A stretch of DNA of 57,909 nucleotides from the NCBI GenBank assembly GCA_023410675.1, contig JAEYPM010000003.1, positions 1 to 57,909 of the forward strand, read 5' to 3'. Both the position numbers and the translations under genes were made by a program. Below the pieces are notes generated by a model. The model made no database searches. It was given only the letters and a program-made list of their open reading frames with translations, and had not been told where the DNA came from. This document shows positions 46,430-54,015 of this stretch, piece after piece (the first letter of the stretch is position 1; each line of letters opens with the position of its first letter). The DNA is from Bacillota bacterium (GTDB lineage Bacteria > Bacillota > Clostridia > Lachnospirales > Cellulosilyticaceae).

Positions 46430-47974
46430 TTACAGAATGTTAGGGTCAATTTTATTTTTACCGTCTTCTAAATGTTTTAAAGGATTGTGAGCTGGCCCAT
46501 CAATAATATCTCCCTCATAGGTAAACCTAGAGCCATGGCATGGGCAATCCCATGACAATTCCGCATCATTCCATTGAAGTTCACAGCCTGCATGAGTACA
46601 TGTGGTATCTATCATATGCAAGGTCCCTTTTTCGTCTCTATAAGCACCTACTTTTTCTCCATTTATCTCAAGCACTTTTCCTTCTCCATTTCTAACTTCA
46701 ATATGTGCAGGCAACTCCGCAAACTTACCCTTAAAAAGATTCTTTGCTACGTCTAAATTTTGTTTTACTATAGTTTTTGCTGCCTTTGCTGATGAAATGA
46801 AACGACTAGGGTCATAGGCCTGTGCCCATGAATTTTTTCCTTTTGTAATTAAATCTCTAATGATTATTCCTGATACTACGCTATTTGTCATTCCCCACTT
46901 TTTAAACCCAGTTGCAACAAATACATTTTCTATATTTGAAGTAAGTCTTCCAATATAAGGAATTCCATCTAAAGTATTATAGTCTTGAGCAGACCATCTA
47001 TACCATATCTTCTCTATAGTATAACTATTTATGGCAAAATCCTTCAAATTGATATAATGCTGGTTAAAATTTCTTCCATGAGCGGTTATATGGTTTTCAC
47101 CAGCTACAAGTATGAGTTCTCCTTTTTCGAACGGTTGACTGCGTAAAGAGCGTGTTGGTTCTTCAGCATTAATAAATAACCCTTCAGGAAATTTTTCCTT
47201 AGCTTGAACCGCCATAACATAGGACCTTTCAGGTAATAACCTTGTAAAAAACAATCCAAGACCATCATAAAATGGAAAGTGAGTCGCTATAACCACATAT
47301 TTTGCTGCTACTTTTTTGCCACTGCTTGTAACAACTACATTAGGGTCTCCTGGTACTAATTCTGGTGCCCTACTCTTTTCAAAAATATAGCTTCCATTAG
47401 AAACTATCTCTTTTTCAAGAGTGAGCAGAAATTTTCGTGGATGAAATCTCGCTTGGTCGTCAAAACATACTGCCGCCTTTATTTTTATTGGAAGGGGAAT
47501 TTCCTCTAAAAAGCGTGCCTTTATTCCGAAGCTTTGAGCAGCTTCTACTTCAGCTTCAATATTCTTAATTTTTTTATCTTGAGTTGTATAAACATAAGAA
47601 GGAGATTTTACAAAATCACAATTGATGCCCTTCTCCTCAACCATTTTCTGTACAAAATTAATTGCATATTCATTAGCCTCTGCATACACTCTTGCTGTTT
47701 CTTCTCCAAGCGTTCTTCTAAGTTTATCATAAGTTAAATCGTGCAAAGAAGTAAGCTTGGCTGTAGTGTGTCCCGTTGTTCCTTGAAGAATTCTATCTGC
47801 TTCAACAACGGCAACCTTAAGTCCTTCCTTTATTAAAAGATAGGCGGTTGTAATGCCCACCATACCCCCACCAACTATAACTACATCTACATTAATATCT
47901 TCTATAAGTTCTGGATAGCTCGTTTCAGGAGTTGAAGCAAGCCAATATGACTGTAAAACACCTAAATCCTTCAT
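46430..47974 (-). CDS. FAD-dependent oxidoreductase with C-terminal Rieske domain
   Basis: 514 aa. The N-terminal DAO-type FAD domain has VDVVIVGGGMVGITTAYLL (dinucleotide fold, about 29-47) and EADRILQGTTGHTTAKLT. The C-terminal Rieske domain (about 415-510) has the two cluster motifs CTHAGC and CPCHGSRF for a [2Fe-2S] centre. The combination matches the YhfW-like group of Firmicutes, amine or amino acid oxidase-like enzymes of unknown substrate. TAGGAGTGAAC precedes the ATG. Confidence 0.93.
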   Translation of the reverse strand: MKDLGVLQSYWLASTPETSYPELIEDINVDVVIVGGGMVGITTAYLLIKEGLKVAVVEADRILQGTTGHTTAKLTSLHDLTYDKLRRTLGEETARVYAEANEYAINFVQKMVEEKGINCDFVKSPSYVYTTQDKKIKNIEAEVEAAQSFGIKARFLEEIPLPIKIKAAVCFDDQARFHPRKFLLTLEKEIVSNGSYIFEKSRAPELVPGDPNVVVTSSGKKVAAKYVVIATHFPFYDGLGLFFTRLLPERSYVMAVQAKEKFPEGLFINAEEPTRSLRSQPFEKGELILVAGENHITAHGRNFNQHYINLKDFAINSYTIEKIWYRWSAQDYNTLDGIPYIGRLTSNIENVFVATGFKKWGMTNSVVSGIIIRDLITKGKNSWAQAYDPSRFISSAKAAKTIVKQNLDVAKNLFKGKFAELPAHIEVRNGEGKVLEINGEKVGAYRDEKGTLHMIDTTCTHAGCELQWNDAELSWDCPCHGSRFTYEGDIIDGPAHNPLKHLEDGKNKIDPNIL

Positions 47975-48144
47975 TAATGTTCACTCCTATTCATGTAAAA
48001 TATAATATACGAAATAGTGTATTCATAGTCAGTTAATTTATACTATTATTTGCATCCTCCTAATGGTTTCATTTTCTTCTTACTATAGCCATTCATTAAA
48101 CTTATATATTTATGTGTCCTCATCTCGTAATAAGAAATAAAAAA

Positions 48145-48164
48145 TAGGGGAACTCTATCCCCTA
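48145..48164 (-). terminator. Terminator of the MATE-marR-membrane protein cluster
   Basis: TAGGGGA (48145-48151) and TCCCCTA (48158-48164), then on the minus strand TTTTTTATTTC. Confidence 0.8.
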
Positions 48165-48210
48165 ATGCAATATGTCTTATCTAAGTTTAGCAATATGTAA
48201 CAAACTATTT

Positions 48211-48600
48211 CTATTTACAAATTAAATAAATAATTAATGGCAAACTATATATAAATATAGCCATCAAAGAACGCCAGCATCTTCTGTAGATTGTGCCTTG
48301 AATAACACCATATAATCCTAGCATAATCATGATTGTCATTGAAAGATTATGGTAGAATGAACGATTGATGCACATCAACAATCCTGATACTAGAAAAATA
48401 CACCCAAATATTAACATAAGTATAGCTTTGACTACAAAATGATAATCATTTAAATCTAAAGGCATTTCTTGATGCTGTTTTTTAGCGGAACTAGCTATTT
48501 TACTTGCATCTTTTTTTAATAAATGATGTAAATTTGATATGATTTCTGCTGCTCCAAAAGCTACAAAAAATGCTCTTAGTATATATTCTGTCCAGCCCAT
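48211..48600 (-). CDS. Small integral membrane protein
   Basis: 129 aa with about four hydrophobic segments (5-22, 56-76, 84-105, 108-127) and a basic cytosolic loop (KKDASKIASSAKKQ) after the first. Family not recognised. GGGGGAGAACA precedes the ATG. It lies 23 nt after marR in the same direction and so is probably part of the MarR-controlled unit, which suggests a role tied to the exporter or its signal. Confidence 0.65.
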   Translation of the reverse strand: MGWTEYILRAFFVAFGAAEIISNLHHLLKKDASKIASSAKKQHQEMPLDLNDYHFVVKAILMLIFGCIFLVSGLLMCINRSFYHNLSMTIMIMLGLYGVIQGTIYRRCWRSLMAIFIYSLPLIIYLICK

Positions 48601-48623
48601 TGTTCTCCCCCTTTTTTAATAAA

Positions 48624-49082
48624 TTAACTACTTTTATTTTCAGACAAATTATGGATGATCATTTTTAAACCATTAACCATTAAGTCATATTCATCTTTTG
48701 GCAAATCTTTTGTTGCCGCACTAATGGCCTTTTCTGCTACTGTTTCAATCCTATTAATTAATGCTTCTCCACTTTCTGTAATACATACTATATGTGATCT
48801 TCTGTCTGTAGGGTTCTTTTTCCTGATTAAAAGCTTCCTTTCTTCCAATTTATCTATGATTTGTGAAATAGTTGTTCTATCAGAATACAACCTCTGTGCA
48901 ATAGATAACTGCATAAAGCATTCAGCCTTTTCCTTATTTTGCTTCTGAGTATATATATCTTTCATAACTGCCCACTGAGCAGTAGTAATATCATATTCTT
49001 TTAGTTTATTATTACATTCCCATTTTATAAGTCTAGCTGCTGTATTTAATAAGTAACCTAGGCTATCGTGAATATCGTGCAT
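48624..49082 (-). CDS. MarR family transcriptional regulator
   Basis: 152 aa. A winged helix-turn-helix is present in the middle: TTAQWAVMKDIYTQ, LSIAQRLYSDRTTISQIIDK as the recognition region, and the wing KKNPTDRRSHIVCITESG, which has the family DRR motif. N- and C-terminal helices would form the dimer. AGGAGGGTTTT precedes the ATG. A palindrome overlapping its own -10 implies autorepression. It lies 73 nt after the MATE exporter gene. Confidence 0.93.
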   Translation of the reverse strand: MHDIHDSLGYLLNTAARLIKWECNNKLKEYDITTAQWAVMKDIYTQKQNKEKAECFMQLSIAQRLYSDRTTISQIIDKLEERKLLIRKKNPTDRRSHIVCITESGEALINRIETVAEKAISAATKDLPKDEYDLMVNGLKMIIHNLSENKSS

Positions 49083-49096
49083 AAAACCCTCCTATT

Positions 49097-49147
49097 TATA
49101 ATCAGTGTACTTATAATCAGTATACTGATTATATTTATAGATGTCAA
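49097..49147 (-). promoter_or_regulatory. marR promoter with palindromic operator
   Basis: Minus strand -35 TTGACA (49142-49147), a 17-bp spacer and -10 TATACT (49119-49124). A perfect 22-bp palindrome (49112-49133; half site TATAATCAGTA) covers the -10, and a third half site, TATAATCAGTG, lies at 49097-49107 in direct repeat, 15 bp away. This is the expected layout for a MarR autoregulatory operator. Confidence 0.85.
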
Positions 49148-49155
49148 TATTTGCT

Positions 49156-50469
49156 TTAATTTCTATTATTCTTTTGCTTCAACTTTATTATAAGAATTAC
49201 TAAAATAGTTACAAAAACTTCAGTCAAAACAAAACTAAGCCATATCCCCTCCATATTCCAAATATGACTCATGAGCAGTACTAAAGGAACAATAATGATA
49301 CATCCTCTTGCAATAGAAATCATAAATGCATCTTGTGCACGCTCTGTAGCACTTAAATACATAGATATGATTATATTAATTCCAGCAAAGAAAAATCCTA
49401 GAAAATATATCTCACATCCAGTCTTAGCAATTTCAGCAATCTCTAAGTTTCCTTCACTGTTAAAAATATGTATAATACTTTCCTTATTAAAAAATATGCC
49501 TAAATAAATCATAAGTGCCATCAAAAGCGAAGTTGTTAAAGCAAGTTTAAGTACTTTCTTTAATAGCCTATTATTTTTTATGCCATACCCTCTGCTGATC
49601 AACGGCTGTATGCCTTGTGCTATTCCTGTAAATATTGAAACGCCTACGAGTGCTATATTAGCAACTATTCCATAGGAAGCAACGCCTAAATTTCCCTTAA
49701 GTCTTAAAATCACTAAATTAAATGTAATAAGGGCAATTGCTGAAGAGACCTCTGTAATAAAGGCAGATAAACCTAAGTTGAATATGTCTAAAACAGAAGA
49801 CCACTTTATTCTAGTATGTGCATAGATAAAGTTGTTTTTCTTTTTAATAAAATGTAGTGAGAGCACACTTATACTTATAACTGGTGCAAGACCTGTAGCA
49901 AACGCTGCTCCAAACATTCCCATTCCCAATGAAAACATAAATATATAGTCTAAAACAATATTAGATAAGCTCCCTGTGAGCATTGCAATCATTGATAACT
50001 TTGGATTGTGGTCATGACGAACAAACGCAAGTAGGATATTATTCATAATAAAAAATGGGGCAAAACATAGTATTGTTTCTAAGTATTTTTTAGTGAGTGG
50101 CAATGTGGCACTATTAGCTCCTAAAATAAGAGATAAGAATTTTGATCCAAATATGCCACTTATGGCAAAAATAATCCCTATGAAAACACCAAGTTTTGTA
50201 CTCATAGTAAATATTCTATTAGCTTGTATATCCTTATTTTGCGATTTTAGTATACTATACCTTGTAGCGCCGCCAATCCCAATCATTAATCCAGTTCCAT
50301 GAATAACACTATAAACTGAAATAGAAAAATTAAGTGCTGCAAGACCTGATGTTCCTAGTGCCCTAGCTACAAAAAAGGTATCTGCTAAAATATAACACGA
50401 CAATCCTATCATTCCTAAAATATTTAAGCTTACATATTTGATAAAATTTTTAGTAATAGACTGGTCCAT
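49156..50469 (-). CDS. MATE family efflux transporter
   Basis: 437 aa from ATG at 50469, preceded by AAAGGAG; an ATG 21 nt earlier lies on the ribosome binding site itself. About twelve membrane segments in two halves follow the MATE pattern (MIGLSCYILADTFFVARALG near the start; GIGGATRYSILKSQ). MATE proteins export drugs or other cations using sodium or proton gradients. Its leader carries an attenuator resembling the guanidine-IV (mepA) riboswitch, which would make guanidinium the signal and possibly the substrate. marR and a small membrane protein gene follow. Confidence 0.92.
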   Translation of the reverse strand: MDQSITKNFIKYVSLNILGMIGLSCYILADTFFVARALGTSGLAALNFSISVYSVIHGTGLMIGIGGATRYSILKSQNKDIQANRIFTMSTKLGVFIGIIFAISGIFGSKFLSLILGANSATLPLTKKYLETILCFAPFFIMNNILLAFVRHDHNPKLSMIAMLTGSLSNIVLDYIFMFSLGMGMFGAAFATGLAPVISISVLSLHFIKKKNNFIYAHTRIKWSSVLDIFNLGLSAFITEVSSAIALITFNLVILRLKGNLGVASYGIVANIALVGVSIFTGIAQGIQPLISRGYGIKNNRLLKKVLKLALTTSLLMALMIYLGIFFNKESIIHIFNSEGNLEIAEIAKTGCEIYFLGFFFAGINIIISMYLSATERAQDAFMISIARGCIIIVPLVLLMSHIWNMEGIWLSFVLTEVFVTILVILIIKLKQKNNRN

Positions 50470-50490
50470 TTGATACTCCTTTCTTAACAT

Positions 50491-50580
50491 AAAAAGGTGT
50501 CCTAAAACATCCCTTCTAAGACCTAACGGAATGTTTAGAACACCTTGAAAACTCTACCCGGTGGCAAAGTTTAGGATTAC
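50491..50580 (-). promoter_or_regulatory. Attenuator/riboswitch upstream of the MATE gene, guanidine-IV-like
   Basis: In the minus-strand leader a small hairpin forms by pairing of CACC (50561-50564 region, read GCCACC) with GGTG (50541-50544), enclosing CGGGTAGAG. The same GGTG is also the left arm of a long terminator: AAGGTGTTCTAAACAT pairs with ATGTTTTAGGACACCTT (50494-50546) and is followed by a T-run. The two structures exclude each other, the hallmark of a riboswitch. The conserved-looking CCACCGGGTAG sequence and the mepA-like MATE gene fit the guanidine-IV class known from Clostridia; the class assignment is from memory. Confidence 0.68.
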
Positions 50581-50596
50581 TTATAAAACAATTATC

Positions 50597-50625
50597 ATCA
50601 TAATATAGTTTTGGTAATATGTCAA
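50597..50625 (-). promoter_or_regulatory. MATE operon promoter
   Basis: Minus strand -35 TTGACA (50620-50625), a 17-bp spacer and -10 TATGAT (50597-50602). Transcription should start near 50590, putting the whole attenuator in the leader. Confidence 0.78.
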
Positions 50626-50751
50626 TGTCTTTACTTACTCTACAAAATCCATATAGTACTTTCATCATAAAATAGTAATCACTTTAACATGCCCAAAGCT
50701 GCAGCTAAAAACAATAAGAACATATTTCCATTGAATAACTTATTATGTATC

Positions 50752-51126
50752 TTATAAATTGGGTCTTTGCATTTTACTATAGATACCTAATAAAATACAC
50801 CCAACACCATAGCACGCTATATCCTTCCAATCAAATGTGGATCCAAGAGCAATTCGAAGTAGTGTATTATTTTCTAATCCAAGTATTTGTAGCACTTTAA
50901 GGTATTGCATAAACTCAATTAAGGTTGCAAAAACAAATATCCAAAGTGGCAGTAGTCTAATTTTATCTAGAATGACAACGTTTACCATACAGTAAAGTAA
51001 TATAACGACTAAAGCATCCCCAACATAAGGCCTAATAATTGTATCATGGACATAAATTGCAATCATAAGTTCAATGAAAAAAACCATTATAAATGCAATG
51101 AGATATTTCATTCTTTGTTTTTTCAT
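50752..51126 (-). CDS. DUF2809 family membrane protein
   Basis: 124 aa with four hydrophobic segments. The sequence FVFATLIEFMQYLKVLQILG and the C-terminal TFDWKDIACYGVGCILLG are typical of DUF2809. AGGGGGAACAGCG precedes the ATG. The function of the family is unknown. It follows a 51-aa membrane protein gene (26 nt apart), with which it may be co-transcribed. Confidence 0.85.
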   Translation of the reverse strand: MKKQRMKYLIAFIMVFFIELMIAIYVHDTIIRPYVGDALVVILLYCMVNVVILDKIRLLPLWIFVFATLIEFMQYLKVLQILGLENNTLLRIALGSTFDWKDIACYGVGCILLGIYSKMQRPNL

Positions 51127-51152
51127 CGCTGTTCCCCCTTATTAGCAATGAT

Positions 51153-51308
51153 TTATTTTTTATTTGATAATACAAGGCAGAATGTTGCTATTGGCCCTAA
51201 AAGAAGAGACAAAAGAAACCAGTTTAGACCTGATCGATTTTTCCCTTGAGCTATACCTGCATTAATAAGGGCTAGTGTTCCCCATCCTACTACATATGAT
51301 GAATTCAT
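51153..51308 (-). CDS. 51-residue membrane protein
   Basis: ATG at 51308 is preceded by TAGGAGGCG. The product begins MNSSYVVGWGTLALINAGIA and ends with a second segment GLNWFLLSLLLGPIATFCLV. It has two hydrophobic stretches with a short charged turn (QGKNRSG) between. The GRSGL/NWF..SLLLGP pattern resembles many small unannotated membrane proteins of Firmicutes. It lies between a tiny lipoprotein gene and the DUF2809 gene in the same direction. Confidence 0.65.
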   Translation of the reverse strand: MNSSYVVGWGTLALINAGIAQGKNRSGLNWFLLSLLLGPIATFCLVLSNKK

Positions 51309-51330
51309 ACTCAAACGCCTCCTAAAAAAG

Positions 51331-51537
51331 TTATTTTTTCTTCATTAGCCAAAATATTGCTCCTACTATGGCAACTATTCCTAATATAGACCCCCTATTG
51401 ATATTTGACTTAATATAAATGGATGTTGGCCCATCTGATCCTCCAATAATTCCTATACTTGCAGCATCTTTATCGAAGCAAGCAGTAAGCAGAGTCACTA
51501 ATGCCCCAATACTACCAATAATGAGAGCTTTTTTCAT
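51331..51537 (-). CDS. 68-residue lipoprotein with a decarboxylase-beta-subunit-like motif
   Basis: ATG at 51537, preceded by AGAGGA at 6 nt; an in-frame ATG 27 nt earlier lacks a site. The N-terminus (MKKALIIGSIGALVTLLTAC) is a lipoprotein signal with lipobox LTAC. Next comes IGIIGGSDGPTSIYI, which matches the GGxDGPT signature of the beta subunits of sodium-translocating oxaloacetate, methylmalonyl-CoA and glutaconyl-CoA decarboxylases. A C-terminal membrane segment ends in WLMKKK. A full beta subunit has about 370 aa and many membrane segments, so this is not one. Its role is unknown. Confidence 0.7.
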   Translation of the reverse strand: MKKALIIGSIGALVTLLTACFDKDAASIGIIGGSDGPTSIYIKSNINRGSILGIVAIVGAIFWLMKKK

Positions 51538-51681
51538 AATATATCCTCTTTTCTTATCTTTCATAACAACTTCCCATTACAACTTTTTGTACCAAATTAT
51601 ACACTCATACTTTCTGCTTCATCATACTATAAGTTTTCTGATATTTAAAGCATAAATTAATATTATATAATAGTACATATT

Positions 51682-52275
51682 TTATTTTATTCTTTTAAAA
51701 TCTAATCCTTCATAAACTCTTATAGGGTTGCCACGTTCTAATAGTTCATGCTGTATCCACATCATTTGTTTTGCAAGTTCTTTAGCTTCTATGTTTTGTC
51801 TTTCAATAATTTCACTTAGACGGATTAAAGCTAATTTTTTATTAATGTGTTGGGTACGTGCTTCTGTGCAGACAACAGAAAGTCCTGTAGGGGCATGTAT
51901 AACTCTAACTCCTGTTTCAACCTTATTAACATTTTGTCCACCATGCCCACCGCATCTAAAGGTTTCAAATCGTACATCTTCTTCCTTAAAAGTAATCTTT
52001 TCTTGTTCATTAAATAACTGCACATCTATGAACCAGTTTTTACGTTTATGCTTTGGCCTAAAAGGGCTTTGCGTAATCCATTTTATCGTTCCTATAAGAT
52101 GGCTAACATCACAACCTGTAGAGAGAACTACTGATTTGTAGCAATCTTTGTATTTACCTACTGTTTCTTCTACTATTTGCATGTCATCTAATTCTTTCCC
52201 TATAATCTTTATAAACTTCCCTACTGCTAACTCACACTCAATTGGTCCTTTTCCTGAACTAATTTGTATTAACAT
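51682..52275 (-). CDS. prfH: Peptide chain release factor homologue PrfH
   Basis: 197 aa from ATG at 52275, preceded by GGGGTGATGAA; an in-frame ATG 45 nt earlier lies within rtcB. It has the class I release factor catalytic domain with RCGGHGGQNVNKVETGVR (GGQ at 112-114) and EARTQHINKKLAL, but lacks the stop-codon-reading domain 2 of RF1/RF2. PrfH proteins occur next to RtcB ligases; in characterised pairs PrfH releases peptide from ribosomes cut in the 16S decoding centre so that RtcB can reseal the rRNA. The gene starts 4 nt after the rtcB stop, so the two are translationally linked. Confidence 0.92.
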   Translation of the reverse strand: MLIQISSGKGPIECELAVGKFIKIIGKELDDMQIVEETVGKYKDCYKSVVLSTGCDVSHLIGTIKWITQSPFRPKHKRKNWFIDVQLFNEQEKITFKEEDVRFETFRCGGHGGQNVNKVETGVRVIHAPTGLSVVCTEARTQHINKKLALIRLSEIIERQNIEAKELAKQMMWIQHELLERGNPIRVYEGLDFKRIK

Positions 52276-52279
52276 TTCA

Positions 52280-53347
52280 TCACCCCTTATAAGTAAGCAC
52301 AGGCCTAAGCGTTGCAACAACCTTAATTAATCCAAACGCTAATAGACTATCAATAACTCTATCAATATTTTTATAGGCTTCTGGTGCTTCTTGAAAAAGT
52401 AGATCTGTATCATGGCAAACAATACGGCTTTTTAGCTTAGTTTCTCTTATTGTATTTCTATCATACTTTTCTTGAATACGTGATTTACATAAGCTTCTTG
52501 CCCACTTTCTGCCTGCACCATGAGATAAAGAATAGGCGGACTCATTTACTTTATCTGTAGGCACTACAATATAGGTAAGCGATCCTCTAGAACCTGGTAT
52601 CACCACCGCTCCAACTTCTCCTGAAACAGCTCCCTTACGATGTATAAAACAGTCGTCCTTTTGTTCTAAAAAATTATGCTTACAGTCGATTACTAATTCC
52701 ATATCTGAAGAATATCCTAAATACGTTATTAACTTATTAGCTACTATCCTTCGATTACGCTCTGCCCATAGTAATGCATCGTTATGCTTTTCTAAATACT
52801 CAATTGCCTGGGTGCTCGATAACTTATATCCTGCTGGATTACTAAACTCACTTAATATGCTCTGTCCATATCCCCTAGACCCACTATGGATGAGGAGTAA
52901 CAGATCATTTTTATCCATTTTAAGCTTTTCAAATCCATGCTCATCAACTACTTCCTCTACAACCTGGAATTCAGCAAAATGATTCCCTGATCCTATAGTT
53001 CCTAAATCATATATTGGACTTTGCTCTTTGTATGGATTAATTGTTTCAAGATCCGCTAGTTCACGTATATAATTGAGTTTAGTCACCCAATAATCTATTT
53101 TAAACTTTTTCTTTTGAATACCTGTTTTAAATAGTCCCATACCACAACCAATATCATTCCCTATAATATGTGGGTATATGACTTTCTTGGTCTCTACCGC
53201 TACACCAATCGGAGACTTTCCTGCATGAAGGTCAGGCAATCCTACTGCCTGAATCACCCCATCTAGCTCTGCAAGTGCATTTAATTGTGTTACTGCTGTA
53301 TGTTCTATCCAATTCTTTCCACTAGTTATTAACTTAATACTTCCCAT
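52280..53347 (-). CDS. rtcB: RNA ligase RtcB (PrfH-associated)
   Basis: 355 aa. It joins 2',3'-cyclic phosphate or 3'-phosphate RNA ends to 5'-OH ends using GTP and manganese. Visible are LPDLHAGKSPIGVA, the metal loop HIIGNDIGCGMG (60-71), GTIGSGNHFAE (metal ligands near 122-123), LLIHSGSRGYG (H154), and SHGAGRKWAR with the guanylate-accepting H276. At 355 aa it is shorter than E. coli RtcB (about 408 aa), as in the PrfH-linked subgroup. GGAAAAGGAGAAGTAA precedes the ATG. The operon has a strong promoter and a leader with a small ORF and two terminator hairpins. Confidence 0.95.
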   Translation of the reverse strand: MGSIKLITSGKNWIEHTAVTQLNALAELDGVIQAVGLPDLHAGKSPIGVAVETKKVIYPHIIGNDIGCGMGLFKTGIQKKKFKIDYWVTKLNYIRELADLETINPYKEQSPIYDLGTIGSGNHFAEFQVVEEVVDEHGFEKLKMDKNDLLLLIHSGSRGYGQSILSEFSNPAGYKLSSTQAIEYLEKHNDALLWAERNRRIVANKLITYLGYSSDMELVIDCKHNFLEQKDDCFIHRKGAVSGEVGAVVIPGSRGSLTYIVVPTDKVNESAYSLSHGAGRKWARSLCKSRIQEKYDRNTIRETKLKSRIVCHDTDLLFQEAPEAYKNIDRVIDSLLAFGLIKVVATLRPVLTYKG

Positions 53348-53386
53348 TTACTTCTCCTTTTCCTCTTTAAAAATGGCATAAAAATA

Positions 53387-53407
53387 CCGTAGGCAAACAA
53401 CCCACGG
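53387..53407 (-). terminator. Second hairpin (terminator-like) in the rtcB leader
   Basis: Minus strand CCGTGGG pairs with CCTACGG (7 bp, one G-T pair), 7-nt loop TTGTTTG, followed by TATTTTTATG; it lies 40 nt before the rtcB start codon. Confidence 0.65.
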
Positions 53408-53431
53408 CTTATTCTTCCTAAAAAAGGCAAC

Positions 53432-53457
53432 AAAAAAACACGATAACCAAAATCGTG
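53432..53457 (-). terminator. First hairpin (intrinsic terminator) in the rtcB leader
   Basis: CACGAT (53452-53457) pairs with ATCGTG (53439-53444) around a TTTTGGT loop, followed on the minus strand by seven T (53432-53438). This is a textbook terminator placed inside the leader, 46 nt after the leader ORF. Confidence 0.82.
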
Positions 53458-53503
53458 CCATCCGAAACATATTAGGCTTATGGTTGTCTTAAAAATAATA
53501 TAT

Positions 53504-53539
53504 TTAGTTGCTGCTCACCTCATAATTAATTACCAACAT
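53504..53539 (-). CDS. Eleven-residue leader peptide of the rtcB-prfH operon
   Basis: ATG at 53539 encodes MLVINYEVSSN and stops at TAA (53504-53506). AAAGGAG lies 8 nt before the ATG, as good a site as those of the large genes around. It starts about 40 nt after the predicted transcription start and ends 46 nt before the first terminator hairpin. The position is that of an attenuation leader peptide; whether it is translated is not known. Confidence 0.55.
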   Translation of the reverse strand: MLVINYEVSSN

Positions 53540-53586
53540 ATAAAACACTCCTTTCACCTAATAATACTTTATAACATCTCTTTTAT

Positions 53587-53613
53587 ATTATACACAATAT
53601 AAACCTTTGTCAA
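53587..53613 (-). promoter_or_regulatory. rtcB-prfH promoter
   Basis: Minus strand -35 TTGACA (53608-53613) and -10 TATAAT (53587-53592) with a 15-bp spacer; TAATAT two bases further gives 17. The transcript would have a leader of about 230 nt before rtcB. A weak hairpin just upstream (ACCTAT/ATAGGT, 53631-53651) could end the preceding 67-aa gene. Confidence 0.7.
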
Positions 53614-53662
53614 TATTTTTATTAAAATGTACCTATTTTGTAAAGATAGGTCATTTCGCTTT

Positions 53663-53866
53663 TTACTTAAATAGCTTTCTTAATATTTTAAAAATATCAA
53701 AGCTTGTTCTATTATAAACTTTATTGTAAGCATACTTTTTGGGATTTCTTATCCATCCTAAACCTTTAGGCATCTTAATTCCTGTCCTATGTGTAATCTG
53801 TCTTTTAATACTGGTTCTTGCTTTTATACGTTTTTTCATACTTGGCTTTCTTATCCCAAACTTCAT
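53663..53866 (-). CDS. Small basic protein, conserved in Firmicutes and phages
   Basis: 67 aa, very rich in Lys and Arg. It begins MKFGIRKPSMKKRIKARTS and contains KGLGWIRNPKKYAYNKVYNR followed by TSFDIF. The pattern of KPS.KKR...R, GxGW..NPKKaaYN.vYN.T recurs in small unannotated proteins of Gram-positive bacteria and their phages, as I remember them. The charge suggests nucleic acid binding. GGGGAGCTGATACC precedes the ATG. It lies upstream of the rtcB promoter in the same direction. Confidence 0.65.
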   Translation of the reverse strand: MKFGIRKPSMKKRIKARTSIKRQITHRTGIKMPKGLGWIRNPKKYAYNKVYNRTSFDIFKILRKLFK

Positions 53867-54015
53867 AAGGTATCAGCTCCCCACATTGTTATAAGCTTCT
53901 CGATATAGAATGACCAATCTCATTCTTTCTTATGCATCAAATTTTCTTCGATTCTGTTTCATGGACATAGGTTGTAGCAAAAGAAAACCAGTAGCTTTTA
54001 TTAGTATAGAAGTAA

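Noticed and set aside
50698..50790. Minus-strand peptide-like stretch (...HNKLFNGNMFLLFLAAALGM...) out of frame with the end of the DUF2809 gene
   Set aside because: It looks protein-like but has only a 14-codon ATG frame, no ribosome binding site, and the DUF2809 protein has a normal length without it.
53348..53520. rtcB leader as a tRNA or tRNA-like substrate of RtcB
   Set aside because: No cloverleaf or TTCGA arm can be drawn; the two hairpins with T-runs fit terminators better.
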